Part shown: in pieces, positions 38,755-47,077 of the stretch
Layout: each line of letters opens with the position of its first letter
How positions within the stretch are numbered: position 1 is the stretch's first letter
DNA from: Desulfobacterales bacterium HSG2
Lineage (GTDB): Bacteria > Desulfobacterota > Desulfobacteria > Desulfobacterales > 4be13
Direction of reading: 5' to 3'
NCBI GenBank assembly: GCA_030378035.1
Contig: JAUCGI010000019.1
Coordinates: 1 to 47,077 of the forward strand
DNA: 47,077 nucleotides
Position numbers and translations under genes: made by a program
Notes under the pieces: generated by a model
Seen by the model: only the letters and a program-made list of their open reading frames with translations
The model's database searches: none
Told to the model about the DNA's origin: nothing

Positions 38755-41700
38755 TTTATCACTCACTTTCAGCAGAACAGAGAGTCCCCCTTCCGTATCC
38801 AGTGCGGCCATGGCTTTTCTCAGTGCGGCTTTCTCCTGCCGGAATTCGGAATCCGGAAGCAGAGTCAGCAGAGGTTCCAGAAGCCGCCAGCCGCTCAACC
38901 GGTTCTTTTCAAGGAGGGCGGTCATCTCTGCCAGAATTTCAACGGCCCGGGACAGGTCCGCGTCCTCATTCTCCTTCTGACAGGCTGTTCCTGCTGATTC
39001 CTCATCCTGGTTATCCGGGTTCAGGGTTTTCAGGGCATCGGTGAACTGTGTCAGTTCCCGTGCAAACACCTCCAGCAGAGGCCCGGCCTCCTCTGTTTTC
39101 TCCTCTCTGAGAGCGGTGTCCAGTTCCCGGGCCGCTATGAAAAGGGCATCCGCGCACAGATTGCCCGAAACGCCCTTTATGGCGTGGGTCAGCTTCTGGG
39201 CATCGCGGATGTTGCCTCCGTCCAGAAGCGTTCCGATTTCGCCGGCTGCGTGTTCGTACTTTTCCAGGAAACTCCCCAGCATCATCCTCAGCAGCCCGGC
39301 GTCTCCCCTGACCCGTCTCAGGGCGGCTTTCAGATCGATGCCGGGCAGATCGCCGGGAAGCCCCGCCCCGGATTCTGGTGTCCGTTTCTCAGGTTCCTGA
39401 AACCCTTCGGGAATCTCCCTTTCCCCGGGTTTTATCCATTTGCATAGGACCGCGTACAACTGCTCTTCGTCAACGGGCTTGGCCAGATAGTCGTTCATGC
39501 CGGCATCCAGACATTTCTCCCGGTCCCCCTTCATGGCATGGGCCGTCATGGCGATGACGGGCAGATCGTCAAATTCCGGTGTCCTGCGTATGAGCCGCGT
39601 GGCCTCGTGTCCGTCCATCTCCGGCATTTCGATGTCCATCAGCACAATGTCATACAAAGGCGCCGCATCACCGGCTCCGGTTCCCAGCATTTCCACTGCC
39701 TCCCGCCCGTTTTCCGCCACGTCCGTGATCAGACCGGCCCCGTCCAGCAGGGCTGTCGCTACATTCCGGTTGATCTCGTTGTCCTCGGCCAGCAGGACCC
39801 TGGCGCCCCTGATGCCCGCGAGGGATTCGGAACCGATTTCTTCTGTCCCGGTTTTCTCTCCGGGCACAAGGGCATCCTCACGGCCGAAAACCTCCATGAC
39901 CGAGTTGAACATCTCGGACGAGCTGACAGGCTTCTGAAGGAAAGCGTCTATTCCGGTCTCTCCGGCTTTTGTCCGCCGGAAAACCTCCCCGCGTCCGTAC
40001 ATGGTCACCATGATGATCCTCGGCATGGCCCCCTCTCTCACAAACAGGGGATCGCTTCTGATCTGCCGGGCAACCCCGAACCCGTCCGTCTCCGGCATCC
40101 TCCAGTCCAGGATAACCAAGTCATAAGGCTTATCATATAACGCTTCTCTCAGTTTGTCAAGGGCATCCTTTCCCGAATCCGCAACCGTCACCTGAAAGCT
40201 GCCGAACGCCTCAAGCATGTCCCTGAAAATGATCCGGGCCGCCTCGCTGTCATCGGCCACCAGCACTTTCAGGCCCCTCACATCCTCGGGGGCAAGCAGG
40301 ACACGCCGCCTTTCCTCAGACTGAAGTGTGAAAGGAAGCGTGAAACAGAAGGTGCTTCCCCCTCCCTCTTCGGCAGGCTCAGACACCTCTTCGGCAGGCT
40401 CAGACACCTCTTCGGCAGGCTCAGACACCACGGTGCTTTCCGCCCATATCCGCCCCCCCATCAGGCTCACCAGTTGCCGGCAGATGGAGAGCCCCAGACC
40501 TGTGCCTCCGTATTTCCGTGTGACTGAACCATCTGCCTGGGTGAAGGGTCGGAACATGGCCTCGATCCTTTCGGGAGAAATTCCGATCCCGGTATCCCGG
40601 ACAGAGAAAAGAAGTTCCACATTGTTTTCACTCCCCGGCTTATCAGACAACTGCACCTTAAGGATAATTTCACCCCTTTCCGTGAATTTGACCGCATTGC
40701 CCATCAGGTTGATGAGTATCTGGTTCAGCCGGAGCGGATCACCTCTCAGGGACAGGGGAACCGCCCTGTCAATGACGTAAAACAGCTCGACCTTTTTCTC
40801 GGCGGCTCTCTCTCCTGTGATATCGGCGACCCTGCTGATCACATGATTCAGCATGAAATCCGTGGCGTCAATCTCCAGTTTTCCCTCCTCGATTTTGGAA
40901 AAATCAAGGATATCGTTAATGATGTCCAGGAGATGATCCGAAGATTGGCTGACCTTTTTCAGATAATCCTCCTGCCGGGAGGTCAGGTCCGATTTGAGAA
41001 CCAGGCCGGTCAGTCCGATGATGCCGTTCATCGGCGTTCTGATCTCATGGCTCATTCTGGCTAAAAACTCACTTTTGGCTTTGTTGGCGGATTCGGCTGT
41101 ATTCTTCGCATCTTCCAATTGGGCGGTACGGTTTCTCACCTTTTCTTCAAGGCGATCCCTGTGCCTCTTTAATTCATCTTCCCGTGTTTTGACAGCATGA
41201 ATCATGGTTTCAAAGCTGTCTCTCAGGTTGTCTGTCTCCATGAAAGAAGCAGGCGGCGGCTCATAAGTGTAGTCCCCGCCTGCAATTCGCTTGGAATCCT
41301 CGGCGAGCTGTGATAACGGACTTAGCGTTCTTCGCAGACTGGAAAAGGCGATGATTATGGCAAACACGATTGCAGAGAGAGTGCCGATCCGAATAACATT
41401 TCTGACTCTGTTCACAGCGTGGAAGGCTTCATCTGTCGGCTGCACGATGCCAACCAGCCAGCCTGTCTGAGAAATCGTTGTCATACTGCAAAGACTGTTT
41501 GTTCCTTCAAACAAAAATTCAAAGGTGCCTGCCGGCAAGGAGCGCTTCGGTTGGATTTCATAAAGATATCCGATGTTTCTCCGCTGAGATATGAGCGACT
41601 TATTCCGATGAGCAATAAATGTTCCGTCTCTGTCCGTAATAACGGCATACCCCCGGGAACCGATCCTGATTTTGGCGACGACTGAGTTCAGAGCCGACAG

Positions 41701-42216
41701 GTTCAGATAACCGACCACCATCCCCTGTTTCAAGGGCAGACTCAGGGTCAGGGTCGGCTGTCCGGTCCGTGGAGAAATAAAAGTCGGTGACCAAAAGGGT
41801 TTGTGAAGTTTTCCGTTCATTTGAAAGAACTCCTGACCTGACATGTCAAGCAGATAAAAATCCTCATGATAAGGCGCGAGATATCTGACTTTCCCTGTGT
41901 GATCCAGTATCATAATCATGTCAAAGAATTTAAAATTCTTGCTCATCGAATGCAAGTAGCTGTTTATCTGATCTTTCCTGATCAGTGCGGTTATTTCTGT
42001 CACCTCTTCTATTTGTTTCAGAAGCCCCGAAGGTTCTTCCAAAAATCGCTTGATCTCACCGGCAAGGGATTTCGCCAAAAGAAAATTCTTGTTGCTGATT
42101 TCTCTTTCCATCTGAATGGTCAGAACGTGTAAGGAGATCAGACCTGTGAGCAGAATGGGCAGAATCGCCGCCATGAGAAAATTAAAGGTCAGGATATGTC
42201 TGAGACTGAGATGCAT
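38743..42216 (-). CDS. Gene D: Cache-HAMP hybrid histidine kinase with two receivers and HPt
   Basis: A 1157-residue membrane kinase. Seen: TM1 (about 8-32), double-Cache periplasmic sensor (about 36-265), TM2 (about 273-296), HAMP (about 297-345), coiled coil, HisKA with SHEIRTP (H390), HATPase (NLMGNA, DTGIGI, GTGLGL), receiver 1 (about D704 in LDWRMP), receiver 2 (about D861 in MDIEMP), HPt (about H1011 in [11 protein letters not shown]) and a helical tail. The BarA/ArcB-like order predicts a His-Asp-His relay within one chain. The start at 42216 follows GAGGAGG; an upstream ATG exists 13 codons earlier but overlaps gene C. The ATPase domain carries three in-frame VSEPAEE units between WAESTV and GGGSTF. 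From HisKA onward it closely matches genes I, K, M, O and R. The last codons (KLDV-stop) run into a heptamer repeat. Confidence 0.95.
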   Translation of the reverse strand: MHLSLRHILTFNFLMAAILPILLTGLISLHVLTIQMEREISNKNFLLAKSLAGEIKRFLEEPSGLLKQIEEVTEITALIRKDQINSYLHSMSKNFKFFDMIMILDHTGKVRYLAPYHEDFYLLDMSGQEFFQMNGKLHKPFWSPTFISPRTGQPTLTLSLPLKQGMVVGYLNLSALNSVVAKIRIGSRGYAVITDRDGTFIAHRNKSLISQRRNIGYLYEIQPKRSLPAGTFEFLFEGTNSLCSMTTISQTGWLVGIVQPTDEAFHAVNRVRNVIRIGTLSAIVFAIIIAFSSLRRTLSPLSQLAEDSKRIAGGDYTYEPPPASFMETDNLRDSFETMIHAVKTREDELKRHRDRLEEKVRNRTAQLEDAKNTAESANKAKSEFLARMSHEIRTPMNGIIGLTGLVLKSDLTSRQEDYLKKVSQSSDHLLDIINDILDFSKIEEGKLEIDATDFMLNHVISRVADITGERAAEKKVELFYVIDRAVPLSLRGDPLRLNQILINLMGNAVKFTERGEIILKVQLSDKPGSENNVELLFSVRDTGIGISPERIEAMFRPFTQADGSVTRKYGGTGLGLSICRQLVSLMGGRIWAESTVVSEPAEEVSEPAEEVSEPAEEGGGSTFCFTLPFTLQSEERRRVLLAPEDVRGLKVLVADDSEAARIIFRDMLEAFGSFQVTVADSGKDALDKLREALYDKPYDLVILDWRMPETDGFGVARQIRSDPLFVREGAMPRIIMVTMYGRGEVFRRTKAGETGIDAFLQKPVSSSEMFNSVMEVFGREDALVPGEKTGTEEIGSESLAGIRGARVLLAEDNEINRNVATALLDGAGLITDVAENGREAVEMLGTGAGDAAPLYDIVLMDIEMPEMDGHEATRLIRRTPEFDDLPVIAMTAHAMKGDREKCLDAGMNDYLAKPVDEEQLYAVLCKWIKPGEREIPEGFQEPEKRTPESGAGLPGDLPGIDLKAALRRVRGDAGLLRMMLGSFLEKYEHAAGEIGTLLDGGNIRDAQKLTHAIKGVSGNLCADALFIAARELDTALREEKTEEAGPLLEVFARELTQFTDALKTLNPDNQDEESAGTACQKENEDADLSRAVEILAEMTALLEKNRLSGWRLLEPLLTLLPDSEFRQEKAALRKAMAALDTEGGLSVLLKVSDKLDV
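40357..40428 (-). repeat. In-frame VSEPAEE repeat in the ATPase domain of gene D
   Basis: Three identical VSEPAEE units (21 bases each), then GGG, before STFCF. Confidence 0.92.
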
Positions 42217-42229
42217 GTATCCTCCTCTT

Positions 42230-43360
42230 TTATTCAATCTGGATAAATTTGCCATTCCTGACGGTTACCAGGGATGCGCTGCGCTGACGGTCCCCATATT
42301 TATCTATTCTGACATCTCCCTGAAGACCGAAAAATGTTCGCTGTCTGAGAATGTTATCTTTTAACCGGACCGCGTCCTGAGTTTCCGATAACGCAGCAAA
42401 GAGCAGTTGTGCGGCTTCATAACTGTATGCCGCGACAAAGTTCGGTTTTTTCCCAAAGCGTTTCCTGAATTGCTGTCTGAACCGCACATAATTTTTGTGT
42501 GTACTTTCCTCATTGAATGCCTGAGAGAAAATAACACCTTCCACCGCGCGGCCTCCGTGCCGGAGGATATCCGGTTTTTTGGCCCATCCGCTGGAAAGAA
42601 TGGGAATCTCTGTGTCGAGCTTTCTTAACTGCTGACAAATCATGGCTGTATCAACGGTGCTTGCTATGATAAACACACCATCGCCATCCAACAGGTTCTG
42701 AGCCATTTTAAAATAAGAGACTTCATTTCCGGAGACAAAGGTCGTCGCGGGGGCAAGTTTCCCACCCATGCCTTTGAATTCGGTTTTGAAATCGTGATAA
42801 TACCCTTCGGTATATGCCTGGTTTGACAAATCATACACCCCACTGATCTTTCGCAACCCCATCACTTTAAAAGCATGCCGGACCAGTTGATCCGAAGTTG
42901 TTTTGCTTGAAGATGTTATTCTGAAAAAATAATCGTCGATTCCTGTCAGCTCGTCAGTACTGGTAGTGGGGCTTATCATGACAATCTTTTCTTTGTTAAT
43001 GAGTGGGTAAGCCGCCATTGTCATTGTACTGGTCATGTGTCCGATGATGGCGACGACACCTTCCGCTATCAGTTCCTTATCCACCTGAACCGCCACCTCC
43101 GCGTCATGCCGGTCATCTTTGACAATCAGCTTCACCGGACGTCCGTGAAGTCCTCCGGATTCGTTGATCTGTTCAATTGCCAGAAGCACCCCGTTCCGAC
43201 CCGCTATTCCCATATCAGAAAACCGGCTCGAGAAGCTTCCTGCAAATCCTACCCTGACAGGCTTTTTTTCCTCACATCCCGGCACCACTGCAACCAGGAG
43301 AACGATGAGCAAAATAGTAAAAATCCTGTAACTTCCCTGTTGCTGATGGTTTTGCATCAT
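42230..43360 (-). CDS. Gene C: periplasmic binding lipoprotein, Leu/Ile/Val type
   Basis: A 376-residue paralogue of gene B with a lipoprotein signal: hydrophobic segment then VVPGC, giving a probable lipidated cysteine near residue 29. Family motifs include [29 protein letters not shown] and [10 protein letters not shown]. Its Shine-Dalgarno sequence (GGAGGAG) lies inside the last codons of B, so translation is probably coupled; two consecutive ATG codons open the gene. It ends 13 bases before the chosen start of kinase D. B, C and D are therefore almost certainly one transcriptional unit. Established: such proteins normally feed ABC transporters. Inferred: with no transporter present, B and C act as ligand-binding co-receptors for the periplasmic Cache domain of D. 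Ligand identity cannot be read from the sequence. Confidence 0.92.
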   Translation of the reverse strand: MMQNHQQQGSYRIFTILLIVLLVAVVPGCEEKKPVRVGFAGSFSSRFSDMGIAGRNGVLLAIEQINESGGLHGRPVKLIVKDDRHDAEVAVQVDKELIAEGVVAIIGHMTSTMTMAAYPLINKEKIVMISPTTSTDELTGIDDYFFRITSSSKTTSDQLVRHAFKVMGLRKISGVYDLSNQAYTEGYYHDFKTEFKGMGGKLAPATTFVSGNEVSYFKMAQNLLDGDGVFIIASTVDTAMICQQLRKLDTEIPILSSGWAKKPDILRHGGRAVEGVIFSQAFNEESTHKNYVRFRQQFRKRFGKKPNFVAAYSYEAAQLLFAALSETQDAVRLKDNILRQRTFFGLQGDVRIDKYGDRQRSASLVTVRNGKFIQIE

Positions 43361-43364
43361 TGAT

Positions 43365-44495
43365 TTACTCCTCCTTTATGTACTTTCCGTTTTTAATGGT
43401 AAATAACTCGAAATTTCCCTTTGCATCACCAAATTCATCAATAACAAGGTCATGCTGCAACCCGGGAAACACCTTCTGACTGATGATGGCGTTTTTCAAT
43501 GTCTCAGGGTTATAATCGGAAATATTTTTCATGGCGGTATGAAGCATATACACAGCCTGATAAGCATAGATTGCCCCAAAATTAGGGTTAAGACGGAAGT
43601 TGTTTTTCAGTTTTTTCGCAAACTGTAAAAAGGCAGGCACCCGGCTGTTTACGTCTATGACCTGGACATATCTGACACCTTCAACCGCTTTGCCGCCGTG
43701 TTGAATCAGGTCCGAGGTGGTTGCCCATCCGGCCATGAGAATGGGAAGATTCGTATTCAGCTTCCTGATTTGCTGACAAATCAGTGCTGCATCTATTGAA
43801 CCGGCCAGGATGAATATGCCATCCGCATTTACGCGTGACGCGTTTCGGACAAGTTCTGAAAATGCGGTATCTGTTCCGGATGTGAATGTCGTTTTGGAGA
43901 TAATCTTTCCCTTCAATTGTTTGTATGTCGTTTGAAATACCTTTAAATTGTCTTCTGTCAGCCCTTTGTTTGCCAGATCATATATGACACTCATGGTCCT
44001 CAGCCCGAGTCTTTGCACGGCAACCCGGGCAAGAGCCTTCATTTCCGCATCGCTGACCGGCGTAATTCGGATAAAAAAATCATCGAGTCCTGAAAGCAGA
44101 GTCGTGCTTGCTGTGGGAGCAATCATGAGCATTTCCTGTTCATTCATAAGATCAATGACACTCAAGCTCATCGTGCTTGTCGCATGTCCGATAATGGCAA
44201 CGACACCTTCAGCGATCAGTTCTTTGTCAACCTTCCGGGCAACATCAGGATCATTCTGATCATCCTTGATGACGAGTTCCAGATGCCGACCTTTTATGCC
44301 TCCGGCCTCATTAATCTCTTCCACGGCAAGCAACGCGCCGGCTCTCTCTGAAATCCCCAGTTCCGAGGTGCGCCCGCTCAACCCGGCGACAAACCCGATT
44401 TTTATGTCAGGTTTCTCGGAAAAATATTTCAGCACGCCTGAAACCAGGACAAAAAACAATATAAGCAATAAAGTTACATAAGTCTTCTTATTCAT
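43365..44495 (-). CDS. Gene B: periplasmic Leu/Ile/Val-type binding protein
   Basis: A 376-residue type I periplasmic binding protein (Peripla_BP_6 / LivJ-like). The N terminus has a positively charged MNKK followed by a hydrophobic segment (about 5-21), either a signal peptide or an uncleaved anchor; there is no lipobox cysteine. Typical motifs are KIGFVAGLSG at the mature start, [19 protein letters not shown] and GWATTSDLI. I start at 44495 because AGGAG lies about eight bases upstream; an in-frame ATG ten codons earlier has no better site. It is about 50% similar by eye to gene C, which begins four bases downstream, so the two look like a tandem duplicate. No permease or ATPase gene follows; the next gene after C is sensor kinase D. 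I infer that B presents an amino-acid-like or other small ligand to D rather than to a transporter. Confidence 0.9.
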   Translation of the reverse strand: MNKKTYVTLLLILFFVLVSGVLKYFSEKPDIKIGFVAGLSGRTSELGISERAGALLAVEEINEAGGIKGRHLELVIKDDQNDPDVARKVDKELIAEGVVAIIGHATSTMSLSVIDLMNEQEMLMIAPTASTTLLSGLDDFFIRITPVSDAEMKALARVAVQRLGLRTMSVIYDLANKGLTEDNLKVFQTTYKQLKGKIISKTTFTSGTDTAFSELVRNASRVNADGIFILAGSIDAALICQQIRKLNTNLPILMAGWATTSDLIQHGGKAVEGVRYVQVIDVNSRVPAFLQFAKKLKNNFRLNPNFGAIYAYQAVYMLHTAMKNISDYNPETLKNAIISQKVFPGLQHDLVIDEFGDAKGNFELFTIKNGKYIKEE

Positions 44496-44550
44496 TCCAA
44501 ATTCTCCTTTCATAATATACTCCAATCCGTAAACGTGAACGTGAACATTC

Positions 44551-44724
44551 CTAATTCTAACAGATTTTGTGGTCCCGGGAAATATGACAGCGGACCGGGG
44601 GATGAAACGGATTTTCCCGGTCCGGCATAATCCGGAAACATGACAGCAGACCGGGGACGGATATCCGTTTTATCCCGGAATCCGGTGTCATATTTCCCGA
44701 GACCACAAAAAGCGTTAGAATCAG
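44551..44724. mobile_element. MITE-like inverted-repeat element, 174 bases, between genes A and B
   Basis: About 39-base imperfect terminal inverted repeats; the right end read inward is CTGATTCTAACGCTTTTTGT, clearly related to the ends of the element at 38570-38708. Flanked by the 8-base direct repeat GAACATTC (44543-44550 and 44725-44732). The interior contains a partial tandem duplication (ATGACAGCGGACCGGGG and ATGACAGCAGACCGGGG). No coding capacity. Confidence 0.78.
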
Positions 44725-44760
44725 GAACATTCATTTACGGGCAACTTCAGGTTCAGGTTT

Positions 44761-46797
44761 TCATCCCCGGTTATCCAGGACATCCCTCACAGCATCCGCA
44801 AGCTCACTCATGCCAACCGGTTTCATAAGCACCCTTTCAACTCCGATCTCGGATGCCCTGCGCCCTGCGATTTTTTCACTGAAGCCGGTACACAGAATGA
44901 CCGGAACATCGGACCGGATTTTCTTCAGTTCAGCAGTCAGGCGGTCTCCGGTCATGCCGGGCATTGTCATGTCCGTGATGACGATGTCAAAATTGTCAGG
45001 CCCCGACCTGAAAGCTTCCAGCGCATCCCTGCTGCTGTGCAGAGCGGTGGTCTGGTAGCCGAGGTGCTCTGTCATCTGCCTGAGCATCCCTGCTATCGAT
45101 TCCTCATCATCAACCAGAAGAATCCGTTCATTTCCGGTCCTGAGAGATGTTTTTTCTGTCTCGGGCTTATTCCCGGCCTCAGATACAATCCGGGGCAGAA
45201 AGACCTGAAACGACGTGCCTTTCCCGGGTTCGCTTTCAACCACGATTCCGCCGTCATAGCTTTTCACAATGCCGTGCACGACGGAAAGGCCCAGACCGGT
45301 CCCCCTGTCCGGTTCCTTGGTGGTGAAATACGGATCGAAAATTTTTTCCCTTGTCGCGGCATCCATGCCGACACCCGTGTCGGCCACAGTCAGGCAGACA
45401 TAAGGGCCCGGGGAGAGTTCCGGCCCGGGCAGGCTGTCAGACGTGAAGTCGGCATCTCCGAGCGTGACTGTCAGCGTGCCGCCGTCCTCCATTGCATGGA
45501 ACGCGTTGGTGATCAGATTCATGACAATCTGATGAATCCGGGTGGGGTCCGCCATTACCATGCCGTACGCGTTCTCAGTATCCTGTCTGATTCCGATGGT
45601 TGCCGGCAGCGTTGCTCTGGAAAGCGTCATGACCTCTTTCAGAACGGGCCGGATATTTAACGGCCTGTTTTCCTGATCCGCCTGACGGGTGAATGCGAGA
45701 ATCTGTTTTACAAGATCCCCGGCCCGGAGTGTGCCTCTGATTACCTCGTTCACAGCGGGTCGCATGGGGCTGTCTTCGGGAATGTCGTCTGACAGCATTT
45801 CGGCATAACCGAGCACGGGGAAAAGGATGTTGTTGAAGTCGTGGGCGATTCCGCCGGCCATTGTTCCGACGGCCTCCATTTTCTGGGCATGCCGCAGTTG
45901 TGCCTGGCTTTCCCGGAGGGCCTGTTCCGCATCTTTCTGCCTGCTGATATCCGTACAAAATCCCTCGATATAAAGCCCCTGTCCCTGCTCATCACGGACG
46001 AGGCGGGCTGAGACAGAGCACCAGATGATCTCGGCATCCTTTTTTTTCATCCGGATTTCAAACCCTCTTGTCACGCCGTCTTCGGTCAGCGTGCGCATCA
46101 GTGATTTGCGGTCGTCCGGGTTCACATAGCATTGCAGGCCGATGTCGGTGACGGATGTAACCAGATCCTCGGGGGAATCATATCCGAGCATTCCTGCCAT
46201 TGAGGGGCTTGCAGTCAGAAAGCGGCCATCGGGCGTGCTCCGGTAAATCCCCTCCACCGCATTCTCAAAAATGGATCGATAGTTGTTCTCACTCACTTTC
46301 AGCTCCTCATGGGCCAGCCTGAGTTCCGCCACTTTTTCCGTTACGCGTGCCTCCAGGTCTTTGTTCAGCTCCTCAAGCTCCCGGGCCAGCATCACGCGCC
46401 TGTCCATCTCCGTTTTCAGGCGAAGAGCGGCCGATATCCTGGCCTGCACCACGGGCATGCTGAAGGGCTTGGAGATGTAGTCGGTCGCGCCCAGTGCCAG
46501 TCCTCTGGTTTCGTCTTCTGCCTGGCTTTTTGCGGTGAGGAATATGACCGGAATCTCCCGGGTCCCGGCATCGGCTTTCAATCTTTCGCAGACCTCATAT
46601 CCGTCCATCCCGGGCATCATGATGTCCAGAAGGATCAGGTCTGGACGGTCGTCCGAAAAGACGATCTCCAAAGCCTTCTCGCCGGCCGTGGCATACATCA
46701 CCTCATAATCATCTTCCAGGTTCTTTGAAAGAAGATGGATGTTCTCCGGATTGTCATCCACGATCAGTATTTTGGGTTTTTCAAAATCTTCATTCAT
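44761..46797 (-). CDS. Gene A: receiver-PAS-histidine kinase-receiver hybrid protein
   Basis: A soluble 678-residue hybrid sensor kinase with no membrane segment. Seen in order: receiver at about 9-125 (DD at 14-15, phospho-acceptor D58, K110); coiled coil at about 130-170; PAS at about 172-290; dimerisation helix with AHDFNN and phospho-accepting H319; ATPase domain with N box NLITNA (428-433), DTGVGM (473-478) and GTGLGL (499-504); C-terminal receiver at about 558-675 with D609 and K659. The AHDFNN-type H box differs from the SHEIRTP type of every other kinase in the window, so A is not one of the local duplicates. Its C-terminal receiver is probably autoregulatory, as in many kinases of this class. 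The start is supported by GGAG nine bases upstream. The first codons ([15 protein letters not shown]) recur at genes P and L. A 265-base gap holding an inverted-repeat element separates it from gene B. Confidence 0.93.
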   Translation of the reverse strand: MNEDFEKPKILIVDDNPENIHLLSKNLEDDYEVMYATAGEKALEIVFSDDRPDLILLDIMMPGMDGYEVCERLKADAGTREIPVIFLTAKSQAEDETRGLALGATDYISKPFSMPVVQARISAALRLKTEMDRRVMLARELEELNKDLEARVTEKVAELRLAHEELKVSENNYRSIFENAVEGIYRSTPDGRFLTASPSMAGMLGYDSPEDLVTSVTDIGLQCYVNPDDRKSLMRTLTEDGVTRGFEIRMKKKDAEIIWCSVSARLVRDEQGQGLYIEGFCTDISRQKDAEQALRESQAQLRHAQKMEAVGTMAGGIAHDFNNILFPVLGYAEMLSDDIPEDSPMRPAVNEVIRGTLRAGDLVKQILAFTRQADQENRPLNIRPVLKEVMTLSRATLPATIGIRQDTENAYGMVMADPTRIHQIVMNLITNAFHAMEDGGTLTVTLGDADFTSDSLPGPELSPGPYVCLTVADTGVGMDAATREKIFDPYFTTKEPDRGTGLGLSVVHGIVKSYDGGIVVESEPGKGTSFQVFLPRIVSEAGNKPETEKTSLRTGNERILLVDDEESIAGMLRQMTEHLGYQTTALHSSRDALEAFRSGPDNFDIVITDMTMPGMTGDRLTAELKKIRSDVPVILCTGFSEKIAGRRASEIGVERVLMKPVGMSELADAVRDVLDNRG

Positions 46798-46813
46798 AGT
46801 TTGTCTCCTATGT

Positions 46814-47056
46814 ATTCGGTTTACGGTTTACGGTTTACGGTTTACGGTTTACGGTTTACGGTTTACGGTTTACGGTTTACGGTTTACGGTTTACGGTTTA
46901 CGGTTTACGGTTTACGGTTTCCGGTTTCCGGTTTACGGTTTACGGTTTACGGTTTACGGTTTACGGTTTACGGTTTCCGGTTTACGGTTTACGGTTTACG
47001 GTTTACGGTTTACGGTTTACGGTTTACGGTTTACGGTTTACTGTTTACGGCTTTCT
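46814..47056. repeat. Long heptamer array TTTACGG upstream of gene A
   Basis: About 33 units of GGTTTAC with scattered GGTTTCC and one TGTTTAC variants, nearly without length slips. It lies 20 bases beyond the ribosome site of gene A, so any promoter of A must be inside or beyond the array. The unit differs from the CATCAAA families. Confidence 0.95.
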
Positions 47057-47077
47057 CTTATACACTTATGCTTGCTC

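Noticed and set aside
42230-44495. Branched-chain amino-acid ABC transporter operon
   Set aside because: Only binding proteins are present; the next gene is a sensor kinase and no permease or ATPase gene occurs anywhere in the window.
46814-47056. Telomere-like repeat or replicon end
   Set aside because: TTTACGG resembles eukaryotic telomeric heptamers, but the flanking genes are bacterial and the array is followed by non-repeat DNA at 47057-47077.

Overview
The window is a 47-kb array of sensory-transduction genes, all on the minus strand. Twelve of the 17 full-length genes are large hybrid histidine kinases, five are periplasmic binding proteins, and there is one short receiver remnant. 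In transcription order (high to low coordinate) I call them A (44761-46797), B, C, D, E, F, G, H, I, J, K, L, M, N, O, P, Q and R (187-3480). There is no transporter, no DNA-binding or enzymatic output domain, no RNA gene and no housekeeping gene. No stretch above about 300 bases lacks a gene; the gaps hold short tandem repeats and small inverted-repeat elements. Moderate GC, very long multi-domain hybrid kinases, PAS domains with CYEVxHGRxEPC-type cysteine clusters, heptanucleotide tandem repeats and dispersed 'GATTCCGGGT...GCCCGGAATGACA' elements suggest a large-genome Desulfobacterota (sulfate-reducer type, perhaps a filamentous or multicellular Desulfonema-like lineage). That assignment is inference.

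Layout. Right edge: a TTTACGG heptamer array, then gene A (receiver-PAS-kinase-receiver). Genes B, C and D form a tight unit: two Leu/Ile/Val-type binding proteins and a Cache-HAMP hybrid kinase. E-F-G: a family-3 binding protein, a membrane sensor kinase and an overlapping soluble receiver-led kinase. H-I: a GAF sensor kinase and a receiver-led kinase one base apart. J-K: a binding protein and a giant double-kinase fusion. L-M: a sugar-type binding protein and a membrane hybrid kinase. N-O-P: a beta-propeller double kinase, a receiver-led kinase and a receiver remnant, linked by ATGA overlaps. Q-R: a kinase with a fused binding-protein domain and a receiver-led kinase one base downstream. The left edge is a GCATCAA/GCATCCA array that starts inside the stop codon region of R.

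Logic. Seven genes (D, G, I, K, M, O, R) end in the same receiver plus histidine-phosphotransfer (HPt) tail, and six of them also share the preceding kinase core and receiver almost word for word. Four sensors without an HPt histidine (F, H, N, Q) are each followed with overlap or a one-base gap by a soluble kinase that begins with a receiver and ends with HPt (G, I, O, R). This looks like a two-protein phosphorelay built four times. K looks like a single-chain version of such a pair. Membrane sensors lacking a fused ligand domain (D, F, K, M) are each preceded by a transporter-less binding protein (B/C, E, J, L), suggesting ligand presentation to the kinase. The final output must lie outside the window.

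Genome dynamics. Domain modules are shuffled between genes. Repeats occur between genes and also in frame inside kinase domains: [13 protein letters not shown] units in the ATPase domain, GGCAACC and TTGTYTG heptamers in N, ATCTGAG heptamers in G, and a 48-base insert in a receiver of R and I. Three MITE-like elements with probable 8-9 bp target duplications sit in intergenic gaps.
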